Of a DNA stretch of 64,000 bases, positions 1 through 11,161 are shown piece after piece. The translations under genes were made by a program, and so were the position numbers. The stretch's first letter is position 1. Each line of letters opens with the position of its first letter. The stretch is from Pohlia nutans (lineage: Eukaryota; Streptophyta; Bryopsida; Bryales; Mniaceae): contig CM040087.1 in the NCBI GenBank assembly GCA_022496805.1, positions 15,211,501 to 15,275,500 of the forward strand, in the 5' to 3' direction. The notes beneath the pieces were generated by a model, which saw only the letters and a list, made by a program, of their open reading frames with translations, ran no database searches and was not told the origin of the DNA.

Positions 1-2430
1 CCTCGCACTGCCTCCAACAAAGTGATGAGGCGGATGCTTCGTAGTCAGTATGGACCTGTCACTTCCCCAAGAAAGTCCAGCTTGTGAATACCGAATGCAC
101 TTCAATGGTAAGAGATTTTTTTGATGGTTGGTCCAGGTTTCTTAAATGATATGACGAGACAATGGTTTATCACTGAAGTGGTAGTTGCAGCAAGGAATTT
201 TGTTTTGTTTTAGAGAGGACAACCTTGTAACAAGCCTGCAAGGGGAGTACCAGAGCTTGTTCTCTTTCTTCACAGCAGCCCTGTTTCTCATTAGCTTAAC
301 CTTATCACAGACTATCACCATTTTTTTTAGTATAAACTCCATTGTAGATAATGCAGAATCTGCCAATTTGTAGAAAGCTGTGTTGGAGGAACGCCCAATA
401 ATTGTTTACAATATACCGTATTAGTTGAATTGATTCAGTGTATTGACATTGTTCATGGCTTTGAATGCTGATAGGAAAAAAATAATGGGGAAAATGCACG
501 TGTTCTTCAGAAGTTGCTTACTGAAATTCTGAGTTTGTGGCAAACAACACATAATGCTGAGCCTCTTTTGTATCACAAGCTCACATTCTCATTCTGATAT
601 TTAACATTCTCTTGTGAATGCTTGGTCTTGAATTCAAGTGTGTGTTGATTTAGTGAGATAAAAATTGATTAACCCTTTAACGTCCCGATTCAACACTGAT
701 TTTGAAGATGCGGTATAAAATGTTTGATGAATAACAAAAATGGAGTTGGTTTACAAAGCTAAGTTGTAAATCTCACCCTCCGTGGAAAAACTAAACTGGT
801 TAAAAATAGAATTTGGGGTGGCTTTCCTAGATTGCTCAAAAATCGAGTTTTATTGTTTTAGTGCATTTGAGAATATAGGGTCCAAAATGATGTATGCCAA
901 CATGCCAAGGCATGAAATGCTTTTTTGAAGCTCTAAGAAAAAATTGACAAAATTTAAAGTAGTTTCAGATTATAGCGCACAAAACTGAGTTTTAGACATG
1001 CCTAACTTTGAAATTCATTTTTTCTCAAATCACAATTGAGTTTTTCGTCAAACTTTCATAATAATGTGTTATATGTTGCATACTACAACTTTTGCATATT
1101 CACTTTTGGACTTTCCCCATTGATGCTCATGGTATGGTTGTTTGAATGGAAAAGTTTCAAATCAATACTTAGTTTTGTTCGTCACTGTATCATACCAAAT
1201 TTCAATTCTGAAAACCAATCATTTTTTTATTTCTCTTTGAATTAAATTATAAAATAAAATCATGCTTTCACATTATAATTGAATTAATTGACATATATTT
1301 GAGTTATCCGTAAAGGGAGCTTGTGTTTTGGAAACTTTTAAGGGCACTATTCACACAAACCCTGATAAACGCAAAGTGGGGCTCGCAAATTCTGAAGCAC
1401 AAAACACAAGATCAGGGAATCTGGTCTGTCCTTATTTGGCCGTGTCAAGACTTGCTTTCACCTTTGAGATCTGCGTCGTCTTCGAAGCCCCCAGCTGGAT
1501 GATACTGTAAAGTGGTCGCTGCAGCATTTCGGTGGACAACGCAGTCTGTATTTGGTATCGCGGTCTTCGGCTGTGAGTTGCTACCGACCACCGGTGCAGC
1601 AGATGCGGCCATTCGGCGCACGATTCCCGAGGCGCGCATTAATTAGAGGACCAGAAGTTTTTTCTCATCATTTCCGATGGTTTCAAACTTCTGTGCCTGT
1701 GTTTTATTTTGGCATCCGACACATGCTCCCATTTTAGGGCCTGATCCTGGATTTGTAGAATTCCAGGCCCAAAACCCTCTCTTCACAAGACTTTACGGAT
1801 AACTCTATTGATAATGGATTTTTAGAATTTGAATGCTCAAGTACGTAGCAACCCTCTTGGTTTGATGTGCGTTTTGTTTTGCAGTAGAATAAAATGTCCA
1901 TTTGTTTTTAAAAAAGAAAAAAAAGTATGTACCAACCATCAATGTGCACATCTTTCTTTTCTTTAAACATGTTCCTACTAGAAATTCACCCTATGTACTA
2001 GTCAATGTGGAGATGTTATATATGCAAACTTCATAAACTTTACAATCAATTTGTCTCTCCAAATTTGACTCACTTTCCTTGGTCTTACTAGCCAATTGTT
2101 GTTAACCCTTTAGTAGCGAAATTTTTAAGGATTAAGGCTGGTAGAGCGACACGCACCCGAATGGGATTGAGAGGTGCTTTCTTAGTGCCTCCACAGTAAA
2201 TTCAGCCCTCCAATGAGGCTACAGTCAGCCCATTTTTTGTATGCAAGTGGCGAGCCTCTAATCACATTTTTTAAGCCAAAAATTTGAATTTTTTTTATTG
2301 CTTCAACTTATGTGGCGAGTGTGAAGCCAAAAATCATGGGAATGTGGCATCCCAAAAGTTTCAAAGGTAGTATCACACGCGACAAAAAATTCAGCATAGG
2401 TGCATTGGTGGCTAATCTCGTGCCAAAAAC
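1..2430. other. Non-coding flank with repeat fragments
   Basis: I see no supportable gene here. The short open frames have no recognisable protein motifs. From 669 a TTAA followed by CCCTTTAACG starts about 110 bp that match, in reverse, the right end of the TTAA-flanked MITE family found complete at 8669-9215; the homology is lost by about 780, so this is a truncated copy. A second TTAACCCTTTAG-type end lies at about 2103. About 1440-1640 is more GC-rich than its surroundings but has no clear coding signal. Confidence 0.5.
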
Positions 2431-2436
2431 TAAACC

Positions 2437-2610
2437 ACTTCACAAAAGTTTAAGGCAATTGCCAAAATTTGAGCACTTCACCAAAAATTTCAGCAATTGC
2501 CAAAAGTTAAGCCACTTCAAAAAAAATTCAGCAATTGCCAAGGGGAGTTGAACCCGGGCCCATAAGACCTTGTCCAACGCAATTGACAATCCCACCCACC
2601 CCCAACCAAG
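2437..2610 (-). repeat. Short tandem repeat and tRNA-like (SINE-like) tail
   Basis: About three degenerate copies of a unit of roughly 36 bp sharing GCAATTGCCAA lie at 2437-2542. Directly beside them, on the minus strand (about 2540-2610), is a tRNA-like stretch. It has a box A-like TTGTCAATTGCGTTGG and a box B-like GGGTTCAACTCC with about the right spacing. This looks like a tRNA-derived SINE fragment or a decayed tRNA gene. No full cloverleaf could be drawn, so the call is tentative. Confidence 0.35.
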
Positions 2611-2672
2611 TTAGTAAAATGTTCAACAAATTTGCAACTCAAAACTTGCTGTCATAATGGAAACAAAAGGCC

Positions 2673-5156
2673 TTACACATCGGCCTCCCTCCTTGCACGA
2701 TCATCACGCCATGAGTTAATTGCCGAGTTAAAAGGGAAGGATTGGAGAGTGAATAATTGTTGTGAGAACATCTTCACACATGTGTCCAAATGCCCACCAA
2801 GCCGGTTACGGAGCTTGGATTTCATAAATTCAAGAGTAGAGAACGTGCGTTCATCTTCGACACTCCCAAGCACCGCCGTGATGGCAATTTCAGCCCCTTT
2901 ATGAACTCGGAAAGGCGGTTTAGCATGAAGGCATTTTGCCCCACCTTCACCCACAACTTAGTCACCGGATTTTCGTCTCGTGGCTCTTCCATAGCCTCCC
3001 TTGCATGAGACTTCATTGTGAGCTTAAACAAAGATGTTTGCAAAGAAAGCAATCTACCATCAATCAGGGGCTCAATTTCCCTCATGATGGGGTCATCCTT
3101 GGTGCCAAAATTCACCGTGCGATGCATAGAGTAGTGTCCCTTTAAGCTCTTCACATGCAAGGGGAACAATTCCTCACAATTTGGTTGCAACAAGTATTGA
3201 GGAAATACTACGCCCAAGGCGTTCATCAATTCCACCTCCGGGAATCTCACATCAAGCTCAAGCATTTCAGCGGCATCTTTGCATTGCCCTTTCACCCTAA
3301 ACAGCCTCAAAGTCTTGGTGTGAAACCAGCAATTTTTTGCCCGTGGCCAAGCAAATCATGTGAGCCGGGTAAGTGTGATCCCCAATGCGGAATGTAAGGC
3401 TTTGAGAGCCCATGTTCAAATCCATCACCCACTCTTGGGTAATTGCATATGAGTGATCATTGACAATGTCATGGAACATCTCCATTCTCGAAGTGAGACT
3501 TTTGCCATGCTGTGTCACGATCACTATTCATCATGTATAGTTCCGCTTGGCAAATCTTCACCGCGGCTACATAGTCACTCACGAACACGTGGTTAGATTG
3601 AGCAAACTTCATCAAACAATTCACCGACTCAAGAAGAGGCAAAATGCAAGGAAGTCCAAGCAACGTACCGACATCACATAACAATTCATAGTTGTGGCGC
3701 GCGGTCTCCCTCGCCATGGCTTGCTTTGATGTCATCTCGGGCTCTTTCACCGCCGCATCCTCGCACATCTTGGCAATTAGAGTCCTGTACTCATTCATCA
3801 CCCTCCTCCAGGCTCTAGAAGTGATATCCACCGTGTCTTCACATTTCGCAACATTCTCAAGTCCTCTGTTTTCATGATGTCGGCAAGCTTTTGGAATTCC
3901 AAATGCCTCTTAGGACTATGGCTAAAGTATAAATGCATAGCTTGACATAGTGCCTCAAGCTTAGACACAATGGGCAAGTTAGAAAGTGGTTCAACCGCAA
4001 GATTGGTGCGGTGAGCCATGCAATGGATCCCAAACATAAACGGGGCCATAATGTCTTTCATTTGCACGGTCACGCCGTTCCTGCTGCCCTGAAAAACTGA
4101 CACCCCATCTGCCCCAAAACACACCAACCTTTGTGCCACTTGCACCTCATGCATCAAGGCCCGTGTGATGTGTAACCATACCCTCAATGCATTGCTTAAT
4201 GGCATGAGCACCATTGCCATTAATCAATCTACTTAATGAGAAGAGAATGGAAACCCGCTTGAACTCAATGCAAACATAGATGTGAATGGAAATCCATGAT
4301 TGCGAATCCATGGATGTTACCTCATCCGCAGATAGTGAGAAGAAATGAGCTGATCCAATGATGTTTTTGGTATGCTCTCCCAACACTTTGGCCATATGAT
4401 CAGCCATCTCCTACCCACAATTTACACTCCAATGCTTCTTGGGAAAATCAAGGACTGTGAGCACATCAAACAACTCCTTCGTATGCTCAAAATCTGTTAT
4501 GGGCCTCCCTTGCATGAGCAACCAAAAGATGGCCCGAAATCGGACCACCTTGCGCTTCCTCTCGCGCACTGCACTAGTTGCTACCTGCTGAACCACCATG
4601 TCCCCACCCTTCTCCAACCTTGCAAGGTATATTTTCTCGTTCTTTACATGACATCGGTGGTCAAGAAGTAGTATTGACCCGCCACCACTTTCCCAAAGCT
4701 TGTGGTGGCCTTTCTACGCCCACAATGCTTCCAAAGACTATCAATCTTAGGAACGAGCAATTTATCACGACCCTCAACATCGGTGCAAACTCTACACTTT
4801 ACTTGCTCGACAGATCCATCACTACGAACGACAGATTCTGCCCATGGTAACTTGGCTGCCCACGAATCTTGCCAATGGCGATTACCCTGATACACCTTTC
4901 TCCTCCGCCTAGCTTTGTCATGGACGAGAGAGGCTACCACAGGGTCAAGAATTTTGACCTCCAACACCCCTCTGACTGTAGCAGCACGAATTGGCACAGC
5001 ATCAGAACCACTGGAACTTGCTCCACCGTTTAAAAGCCCGGGTAGTATGGACTTACCTTTTCTGCAGAGAGCCGCTGCCGAGTGGGTGTCGCGGGTGCTC
5101 TCCTCCCATCTGCCGAGTCCTCTCCCACTTGCAGCCACGTTGGTGCTCACAAACAC
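2673..5156 (-). pseudogene. Decayed BED-zinc-finger hAT-family transposase
   Basis: Read from 5156 downwards, successive open segments in changing frames give one hAT-like transposase. At the N-terminus (about 4650-4900) is a BED-like finger with a CRVC pair followed by WKHCGRRKA. The middle (3800-4400) has SLSADE, then FGADGVSVFQGSRNGV, then FGIHCMAHRTNLA, the HC..H..NL signature of the hAT catalytic fold. The C-terminus (2820-2960) has SVEDERTFSTLEF.KSKLRNRL, the hAT dimerisation region. At least five frame changes or stops separate the segments (5156-4644, 4617-4411, 4407-4147, 4220-3798, 3831-3469, 3524-3297, 3310-2822, 2954-2673), so it cannot make a full protein, although some breaks could be introns. 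No matching terminal inverted repeats or 8-bp target duplication was found. Family assignment is secure and functionality is very unlikely. Confidence 0.8.
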
Positions 5157-5454
5157 CAGAGCTGCAATTGAACGCTGGACCCATCACCCTCCCCCAACGG
5201 CGGCCCATTGCTCCCGGACTCACTACTCAAGACAATTTGTGTTGTCCCAAATTCCCTGTCCTCCTCAACATTGGCCCCATTGCCCTTAGACACCCTATGG
5301 TACAAAAATTTCGTGAATATGGATTGGTGTTTCGCCATTGGCCTCACCCTTTGAACCACGATCAAGCAAAACACCACTGAAACTAAACCCTTAGCTTGGA
5401 CTGCAGTTTAAACCATGAATGCTGGACTTTAAACACGCAGCTAAACCCACCTAG

Positions 5455-5690
5455 ACAGACTGTATGTAACGAGCTAGATTGACTGTATGTAAACGAGGTA
5501 GACTGACTGTACCTAAACGAATAAGACTGACTGTAAATGAACAAGACTAACTGAATGTAAACGAGCAAGATTGACTGTATGTAAACGAGCAAGCCCTGAC
5601 TGTATGTATACGAGGAAGCCCTCACTGTACCTAAACGAGTAAGCCCTGATCTGTATATAAACGAGCAAGCCCTGACCGTATGCAATGAAA
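5455..5690. repeat. Tandem array of a ~25-bp unit (GACTGTATGTAAACGAGCAAG-like)
   Basis: About nine degenerate copies of a unit of roughly 22-27 bp, core GACTGTATGTAAACGAG, lie head to tail. The array is just upstream of the decayed hAT transposase (which reads leftwards) and could be a subterminal repeat region of that element. Subterminal repeats are common in hAT elements, but the link here is positional only. Confidence 0.7.
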
Positions 5691-7002
5691 CCGGACACTA
5701 GAACTCAAAGTCTCCTAAACCCTAAACCCTAACGCATGATCCCTGCATTTTGAATTGAAGACACCCAAAGAAAAATCGAAGACACCCAAAGAAAAAACAA
5801 ACCAGTGATCACAATCTATATTCAGTAAATACAGAAACCCCTGATCCGAGCAATCTAGAGCGCCAGAAATTGCACACAACGAAACAAGGACCCCTAATTC
5901 AACCGCTAAGTTCCGGCGCCAGAAAAATTTGAAAAAAAAAACACGAACCCCTGATCCAAAATGCATGCAAACAAGGACTGTGAGGGCCCAACTGCGCACA
6001 CTCACAGAAAATGCCCCTAAACACAGAACTCCCTCGCCATCGATGAAAACAAAGATACAAAATTTCCGATCCGCCTAAACAACTGAACCCTGAAAACTGA
6101 ACCTCAAGCAAAGAGAAGGAAGCTTAGACACAAAAGGCTCCAAGAATGGTGGAGAACAATGCACCTTGGCAGCCTTGAAATACTGGTTCCGATCGCCATC
6201 GAAGAACTCTCATAGTTCCTTCCTCTGCCGCTCGCCATCGCTGGATCGCCGGTTGACATTGTTGGATCGCCATTGCCATTTTCTGCAAAAACACCCTAAA
6301 ACCGCAGGCGCCCACAAATTTTCTGGCCGCAACACCGAATACCCGCAACCGACGCAAACACCCAACGCCAGTACTTGACGAATGCGCCTAGACACAAGCG
6401 ACGAATGCGCCTAAGCACAAGCGACGAATGCCTTGCTACCCTAAAGCTACAGCAGACGAACGAAGCAGAATGGCGCAGCGCGCGAGGATGATGAAAACTG
6501 GCGCAACACACACGCGAAGGAGATGGAAAATGGCGTAGCGTGCAGGCTGCCTTCGCAAAATTAGCTGGAGCGCCATTGAATTACAGAAACTGACACCCTT
6601 ACATAAATGGCAGTGAGCTAGGCGACAGAGCTGATGCATTGAGTGAGTGACTGACACCCACAGCATGGCAGACAATGGAAAAGCTTGCGCATGACAGCGA
6701 GGGGGGGCGGCAGATGTCGCTCGGCCCGAGCCCCAGCTGGTCAGGCTCTGGCTAATCAAAAAAAAAATTACCTTTTTTTTCCCTCAGTAAATTCGCCAAT
6801 GTGAAAGACGAGTAAGACTTGGGCGATTATTTGCCAATAAAGATTTCGTTGCCCTTTAGTGCCCAACAAATCAGATTATGGTTACTATAATGTCGAAAAT
6901 GTAAATAACAAAAAATTCATGAAGAATTGGATTTTGAATTGTGAAGTTGAAGATTTATAATGCACATCTTTTAGGAAAAAAAACAAAATTCAATTCAATT
7001 TA
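5691..7002. other. Non-coding region 5' of the hAT pseudogene
   Basis: No gene is supported. At 5714-5733 is CCTAAACCCTAAACCCTAA, two to three telomere-like CCCTAAA units, too few to call an interstitial telomere. About 6160-6720 has higher GC and several short open frames without known motifs. It may be the 5' end of the hAT element or a separate degenerate unit. 6760-7002 is AT-rich and featureless. Confidence 0.4.
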
Positions 7003-7768
7003 GAGTTGTGCAACTTGGGGGGGGGGGGGGGGGGGGGAGCACTAGCGAAAATCGTAGAAACAACGTGTGATAAAAAAATAGGGTCCCATATATTCCTTGT
7101 AGATAAATTTTGTAAAAAACGCACATGTAAAATACATTGCTCTAAATTGTAAAACTACATTATAAGTAATATAACATTCAATATATCATGGAAGATTTAT
7201 TTTACCAGTACATATAAAATACCATGCCAAATATTTTTTATAGGGGGTAGGTGTAGACTATGAAGGGCAACTGGTTGTCAGAAATTAATTTTGGATGAAA
7301 ACATAGTCTTTTACATCCGACTTCTAGGGTGACAACCTGGCGCGGCAAGTTCAGCGTCCCAATGACGGTATCCAACGGCAATACGCATCCAATGTCAATG
7401 GTATTGAGCAGGAAGAATGAGGGTTTTGCAACTGGCGAGGAAAAGGCGGAACATCTGTGTTTGAATTTTGGGTTGTGGATTCGAGCGCGCGCCTTTGTTC
7501 TAGAATTGAATATAAGGAAAAAAAATGGGGAGTAAAATGGTATAAGTAAAATACCCCTATTTAAATAGCCACCTAGAAAAATTATAAGTACTAATAGGGT
7601 ACAATTAATTACCAAGTTTTACATTTATTTTAAAATATACCATCTCATATAATCAATTATCCAAGGTAAATAGCCCCCATTTTAATAGGTCATTATCGCA
7701 GGTGTATGCAAAATATACAAGGGAGTGCCCCCCCCCCCCCCCCCCCCCCCCACCCGAGTTGTGCAACT
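7003..7768. mobile_element. Element with homopolymer G/C ends and 13-bp flanking direct repeats
   Basis: A G21 run (7017-7037, followed by AGCACT) and a C24 run (7728-7751, preceded by GGGAGTG) face each other as inverted ends. Exactly outside them the 13-mer GAGTTGTGCAACT occurs in direct orientation at 7003-7015 and 7756-7768, like a target-site duplication. The 740-bp interior has no transposase. About 7320-7530 is more GC-rich and holds a 68-codon open frame of unknown meaning. No known superfamily with such ends comes to mind. A third run, G23 followed by CACTA, lies at 10166-10188. Confidence 0.45.
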
Positions 7769-7779
7769 ATCAAAATATG

Positions 7780-8660
7780 GCTATGAAAAAACGCAAAATA
7801 TTGCAAATACTTGAAAATACAATAAATACTTACAACTGCAACACATGTATTATGTGGTATCTATTGTGTTTGGAAGTTTGTTATCTTGTTTTATTTTTTG
7901 AATTATGTTCTCTTGTTTATGTTCCATTAGTGTATGTATTTCAATCTTGATAAATGGACCAACTCCTTTCATATTTTAACGTATAAACTTTTGTTTTGAA
8001 CCATATATGAATAAGTCACTTTCACTTATAAAATTCACAATAATTATGTGTGAGTCTGTTCTTGACATGAAAAATTGCAACGAAGAGGTGTTGACCTAGG
8101 TCATTGCTAAACATCTACAAATTTATTTTTGAAAACTTAACCCAAATTCTATCTAACTCTGACGTCACACACCCCCTCATTTTTGAGTCTACATTATACG
8201 ATTCAAAAACACAGTATAACCTTGCAATTCCACCATTGGATAATTCTCTAATTTTGACAAAATGTCTTCACACTAGTTGAATACACTTTTTCATACAGAC
8301 ATTATAACCCACATTTATTAATTTTAGAGAAATTCATTTTTACAATATACAATTGACACAAATTTTGGAAAACCTACAATACTGTTTCATTTATTTATTT
8401 TAAGTCAAATGAACATAGTATTATACTTTGAAACCTACAATAATCTTGGTTGTGTAGATTTAATGTGAATATTACATTTTGAGCGTACACATTGAATTTG
8501 AGATTGTGCTTTGAGATTGTGCTTTCTGCAAAAACAATTATCTCATAGTCTGTAAAACAATTACAAGAACTCAATATTAACCAATGGGAGTTAAAGGAAT
8601 TTCTGTGGCTTGAGGCAACAAAATAAAGTTGCAAAATTTTGTGCTTCAAGAAAGTTCAAT
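7780..8660 (-). repeat. Reverse, end-less copy of the 41.4-kb TTAA-type MITE
   Basis: Read on the minus strand this stretch matches the interior of the complete element at 41423-42231. Shared blocks include the TTGTTTATGTTCCATTAGTG region near 7915 and AATTCACAATAATTATGTG near 8035. The expected GGCACTAAAGGGTTAA terminus is missing at the low-coordinate side, where the G/C-ended element abuts it, so the copy appears truncated. Confidence 0.55.
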
Positions 8661-8668
8661 TAGAGAGT

Positions 8669-9215
8669 TTAACCCTTTAACGCGCCTGCGTCCATATAAT
8701 GGACGACGAACAGATTGAAATCCTTCTCTTTACTACATCCTGTACAGTTTTTCATCCATCCAAATTTTCCTTGGTTCTTGTGCTAGTTGACTACCATTTG
8801 TATGGTATGGATCTTCAAAATAAGATATTGTGATTTTTTGAAAAATAACAATAGTGGTTGATGTCAAGTTTCATTCTTAGTTCAAAAAGTGAGACCTTCA
8901 GCATGATTTTCCAAAATAAGTAGAATCAAATAATGGAAAGCATACCATCTCGTAGTGCATGTTATTTCAAATTCATTACAACAATTTTTAATTTTTTTGT
9001 GTTACTTTGGGATTTTTAATTGAATTTCAAAAGAAAACCTTGAAAAATTAATTTAAAAAAATTACTAAAAAATATGATAAATCCAACCATACAATGTGAT
9101 CTAAACATTGACATTTACAACTTTTCTTTGTACATCAACTCCATTTTTGGTATTCATCAAACATTTTATAACGGATCTTTGAAATCAATGATGAATTGGG
9201 ACGTTAAAGGGTTAA
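8669..9215. mobile_element. Complete TTAA-flanked MITE (piggyBac-like), family A
   Basis: The 547-bp unit starts TTAACCCTTTAACG and ends CGTTAAAGGGTTAA, giving a TTAA duplication and termini beginning CCCTTTA. TTAA target sites with CCC-type ends are the hallmark of the piggyBac superfamily; the assignment rests on that alone, because no transposase is present. Other copies: 37203-37751 (near complete), 25058-27811 (split by a foldback insertion), 669-780 (fragment). Confidence 0.65.
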
Positions 9216-11161
9216 TGTCAATAGTGGGATATTCTACAATTCCAAATTTTAAAATTTGTAAAATATTATTTTTGTGTCACAATCTATCATCTCCACACCT
9301 TTGAATCACTATGTATCCTTCTATATAGTTGGTGAACCAATTACAATCACTATATAATAGTATGGCCTTGTGTTGTTGCCTCGGGGTTGCTGCCCCCTAC
9401 CCCCACATTCTTCATGCTTTTGTTTTTAAAAAAAACACTGTACGTCCAAAAACTATTAAATGACGTTAATGCATCCCTACTCAAAAAGAACTTTTTGACA
9501 ATGCTAAAAATGACATTAAAAACCCCCATATTTCATTTACAATGAAAAAATTTGATTAAAAATGCATAACTTTCACACTATAGGTCTAATCGTGACAAAA
9601 CAAACTTCGTGCACCCTTTTTTGTCAAGAGCTTCCTTACGGTACCTAGAACACAAACATGGGGCGCAAAGAAAATTTAAAATTACAAGGTGTGTGAAGAA
9701 ATGCTAAAGAATTGAACATTTTGTCAAATTGAGTCATGCATCTTGTTAATTACCTCATCTTAAAAATGGTTAAAAATGGCAGATCATTTTTTTTTTTGGG
9801 TTTAAGAGATCATTCAAAGTAAGGTTGCTAGGATATTCCAGGGCCTGAAATTTCAAAATCTTAAGTTCATTTGCTATAATCTTGACATCTGTACAGTTAA
9901 ATGATTTGAAAATTTGAAGAATATTATAAAAGGCCTCAAAGTACAAGATTCTATGGTTAAAATGTGAAAAAAGGTTTTGGAAAGCATTAAAAGATCGTGA
10001 ACAAAAATCACTAAAATGAAGCAGTTTTGGGTGGAGGACCCTCCTTGGGCGTTTAGGGATTCAATTAGCTTTAGAATGACATATTTAGGTATTACTATGT
10101 CGTGGCTTAGAACATCTTCTACTACTCTGATGTAAGGGCGGCTACCGCCACTATAAAGGGTGTGCGGGGGGGGGGGGGGGGGGGGGGGCACTACTGCAAT
10201 TCAATGATCACTACATGAGAGAAACGGTCTAGCCGAGGTCATCACAAAATAGCGAAGGCCCTTCAAATTTGGAGTGCCCTTTTGAGGTCTCTTGCAATTC
10301 AATGCATAAAAAAAAAGAAATAAGATTTTGAGGGAGACTTGTAGGAGGGGGGCCAAATGGAATAAGTAGAGAGTGATGGAGGCAACCTACAGAGACAAAA
10401 TGCAGAGGCCTATGAACTATGCCTCCAACTTGCACCACTTTACAACATAATAGTGCAAGGACCATATTTGGCCAAACTGTCTTATAGTCTATGGCTCTCA
10501 CCCTTCCTAAATATGCAACATTAGCCCTTGAACGCTACAATGTCTTGATACTGAACACTAAATGAAGATAAATACAAGCTCTGTTCTCATCCATGTTTAT
10601 GATTTTCATCCCAAACTTTGTACAAAGTCCTATTTATAATATTATGTGAAGATGAAAAAAATTAGCAATTTTTTCTTATCAAATTGAAGTCTCAAATCTA
10701 TTTTTAGTGCGTGGATCAAATACATGACTTTTCATCCACTTTTCATCCACTTGTCAGAGTCAATTGAGTGATGCTCTCACTCACACCAACACCAAAAGCA
10801 TTTCCAAGTGTTTCGTGAACTGAACCGGGTCTCACCCTTTACAACTGACGCAGAGACTACGTGGCCTTCGAGCTGCCAAAACCCGCACACGTGGCAAAAC
10901 GTGTCGACGCCGGACCCCTCCACCTGGCACCCTCGGTCAGCGCTCTCCCCTCATTTTCAGGCTCCTCACTCCCATATGGTCGATACCCCGCACAGGCACT
11001 TCAATCCCTCGCCTTCATCAATCCCTCGCCTTCATCAATCCCTCGCCCTCATCAATCCCTCGACGACCTCCAACTCTCCCCACCCCATTTTCCCCATTTT
11101 TTTCCGCTCCCAAAACAGTGCGGAACCGAGGTTTTTCGAGGTTTTTCGAGGTTTTGCAGCG
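9216..11161. other. Intergenic region upstream of the DUF7733-like gene
   Basis: No gene is recognised. A G23 run lies at 10166-10188, followed by CACTACTG as in the element at 7.0 kb; no partner C run was found nearby, so it may be a solo end. Close to the gene, about 11000-11064 holds four copies of a 17-bp unit (TCATCAATCCCTCGCCT) in the probable promoter or 5' UTR. GC content rises sharply from about 10810, consistent with a promoter or 5' leader. Confidence 0.4.

Noticed and set aside
5710..5735. Interstitial telomere (CCCTAAA units)
   Set aside because: Only two to three units, expected by chance in this much AT-rich DNA.
2100..6870. Terminal inverted repeats and 8-bp target duplication of the hAT element
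   Set aside because: Candidate ends (CAGTAAATTC near 2197 and 6784) are in direct, not inverted, orientation, so boundaries cannot be claimed.
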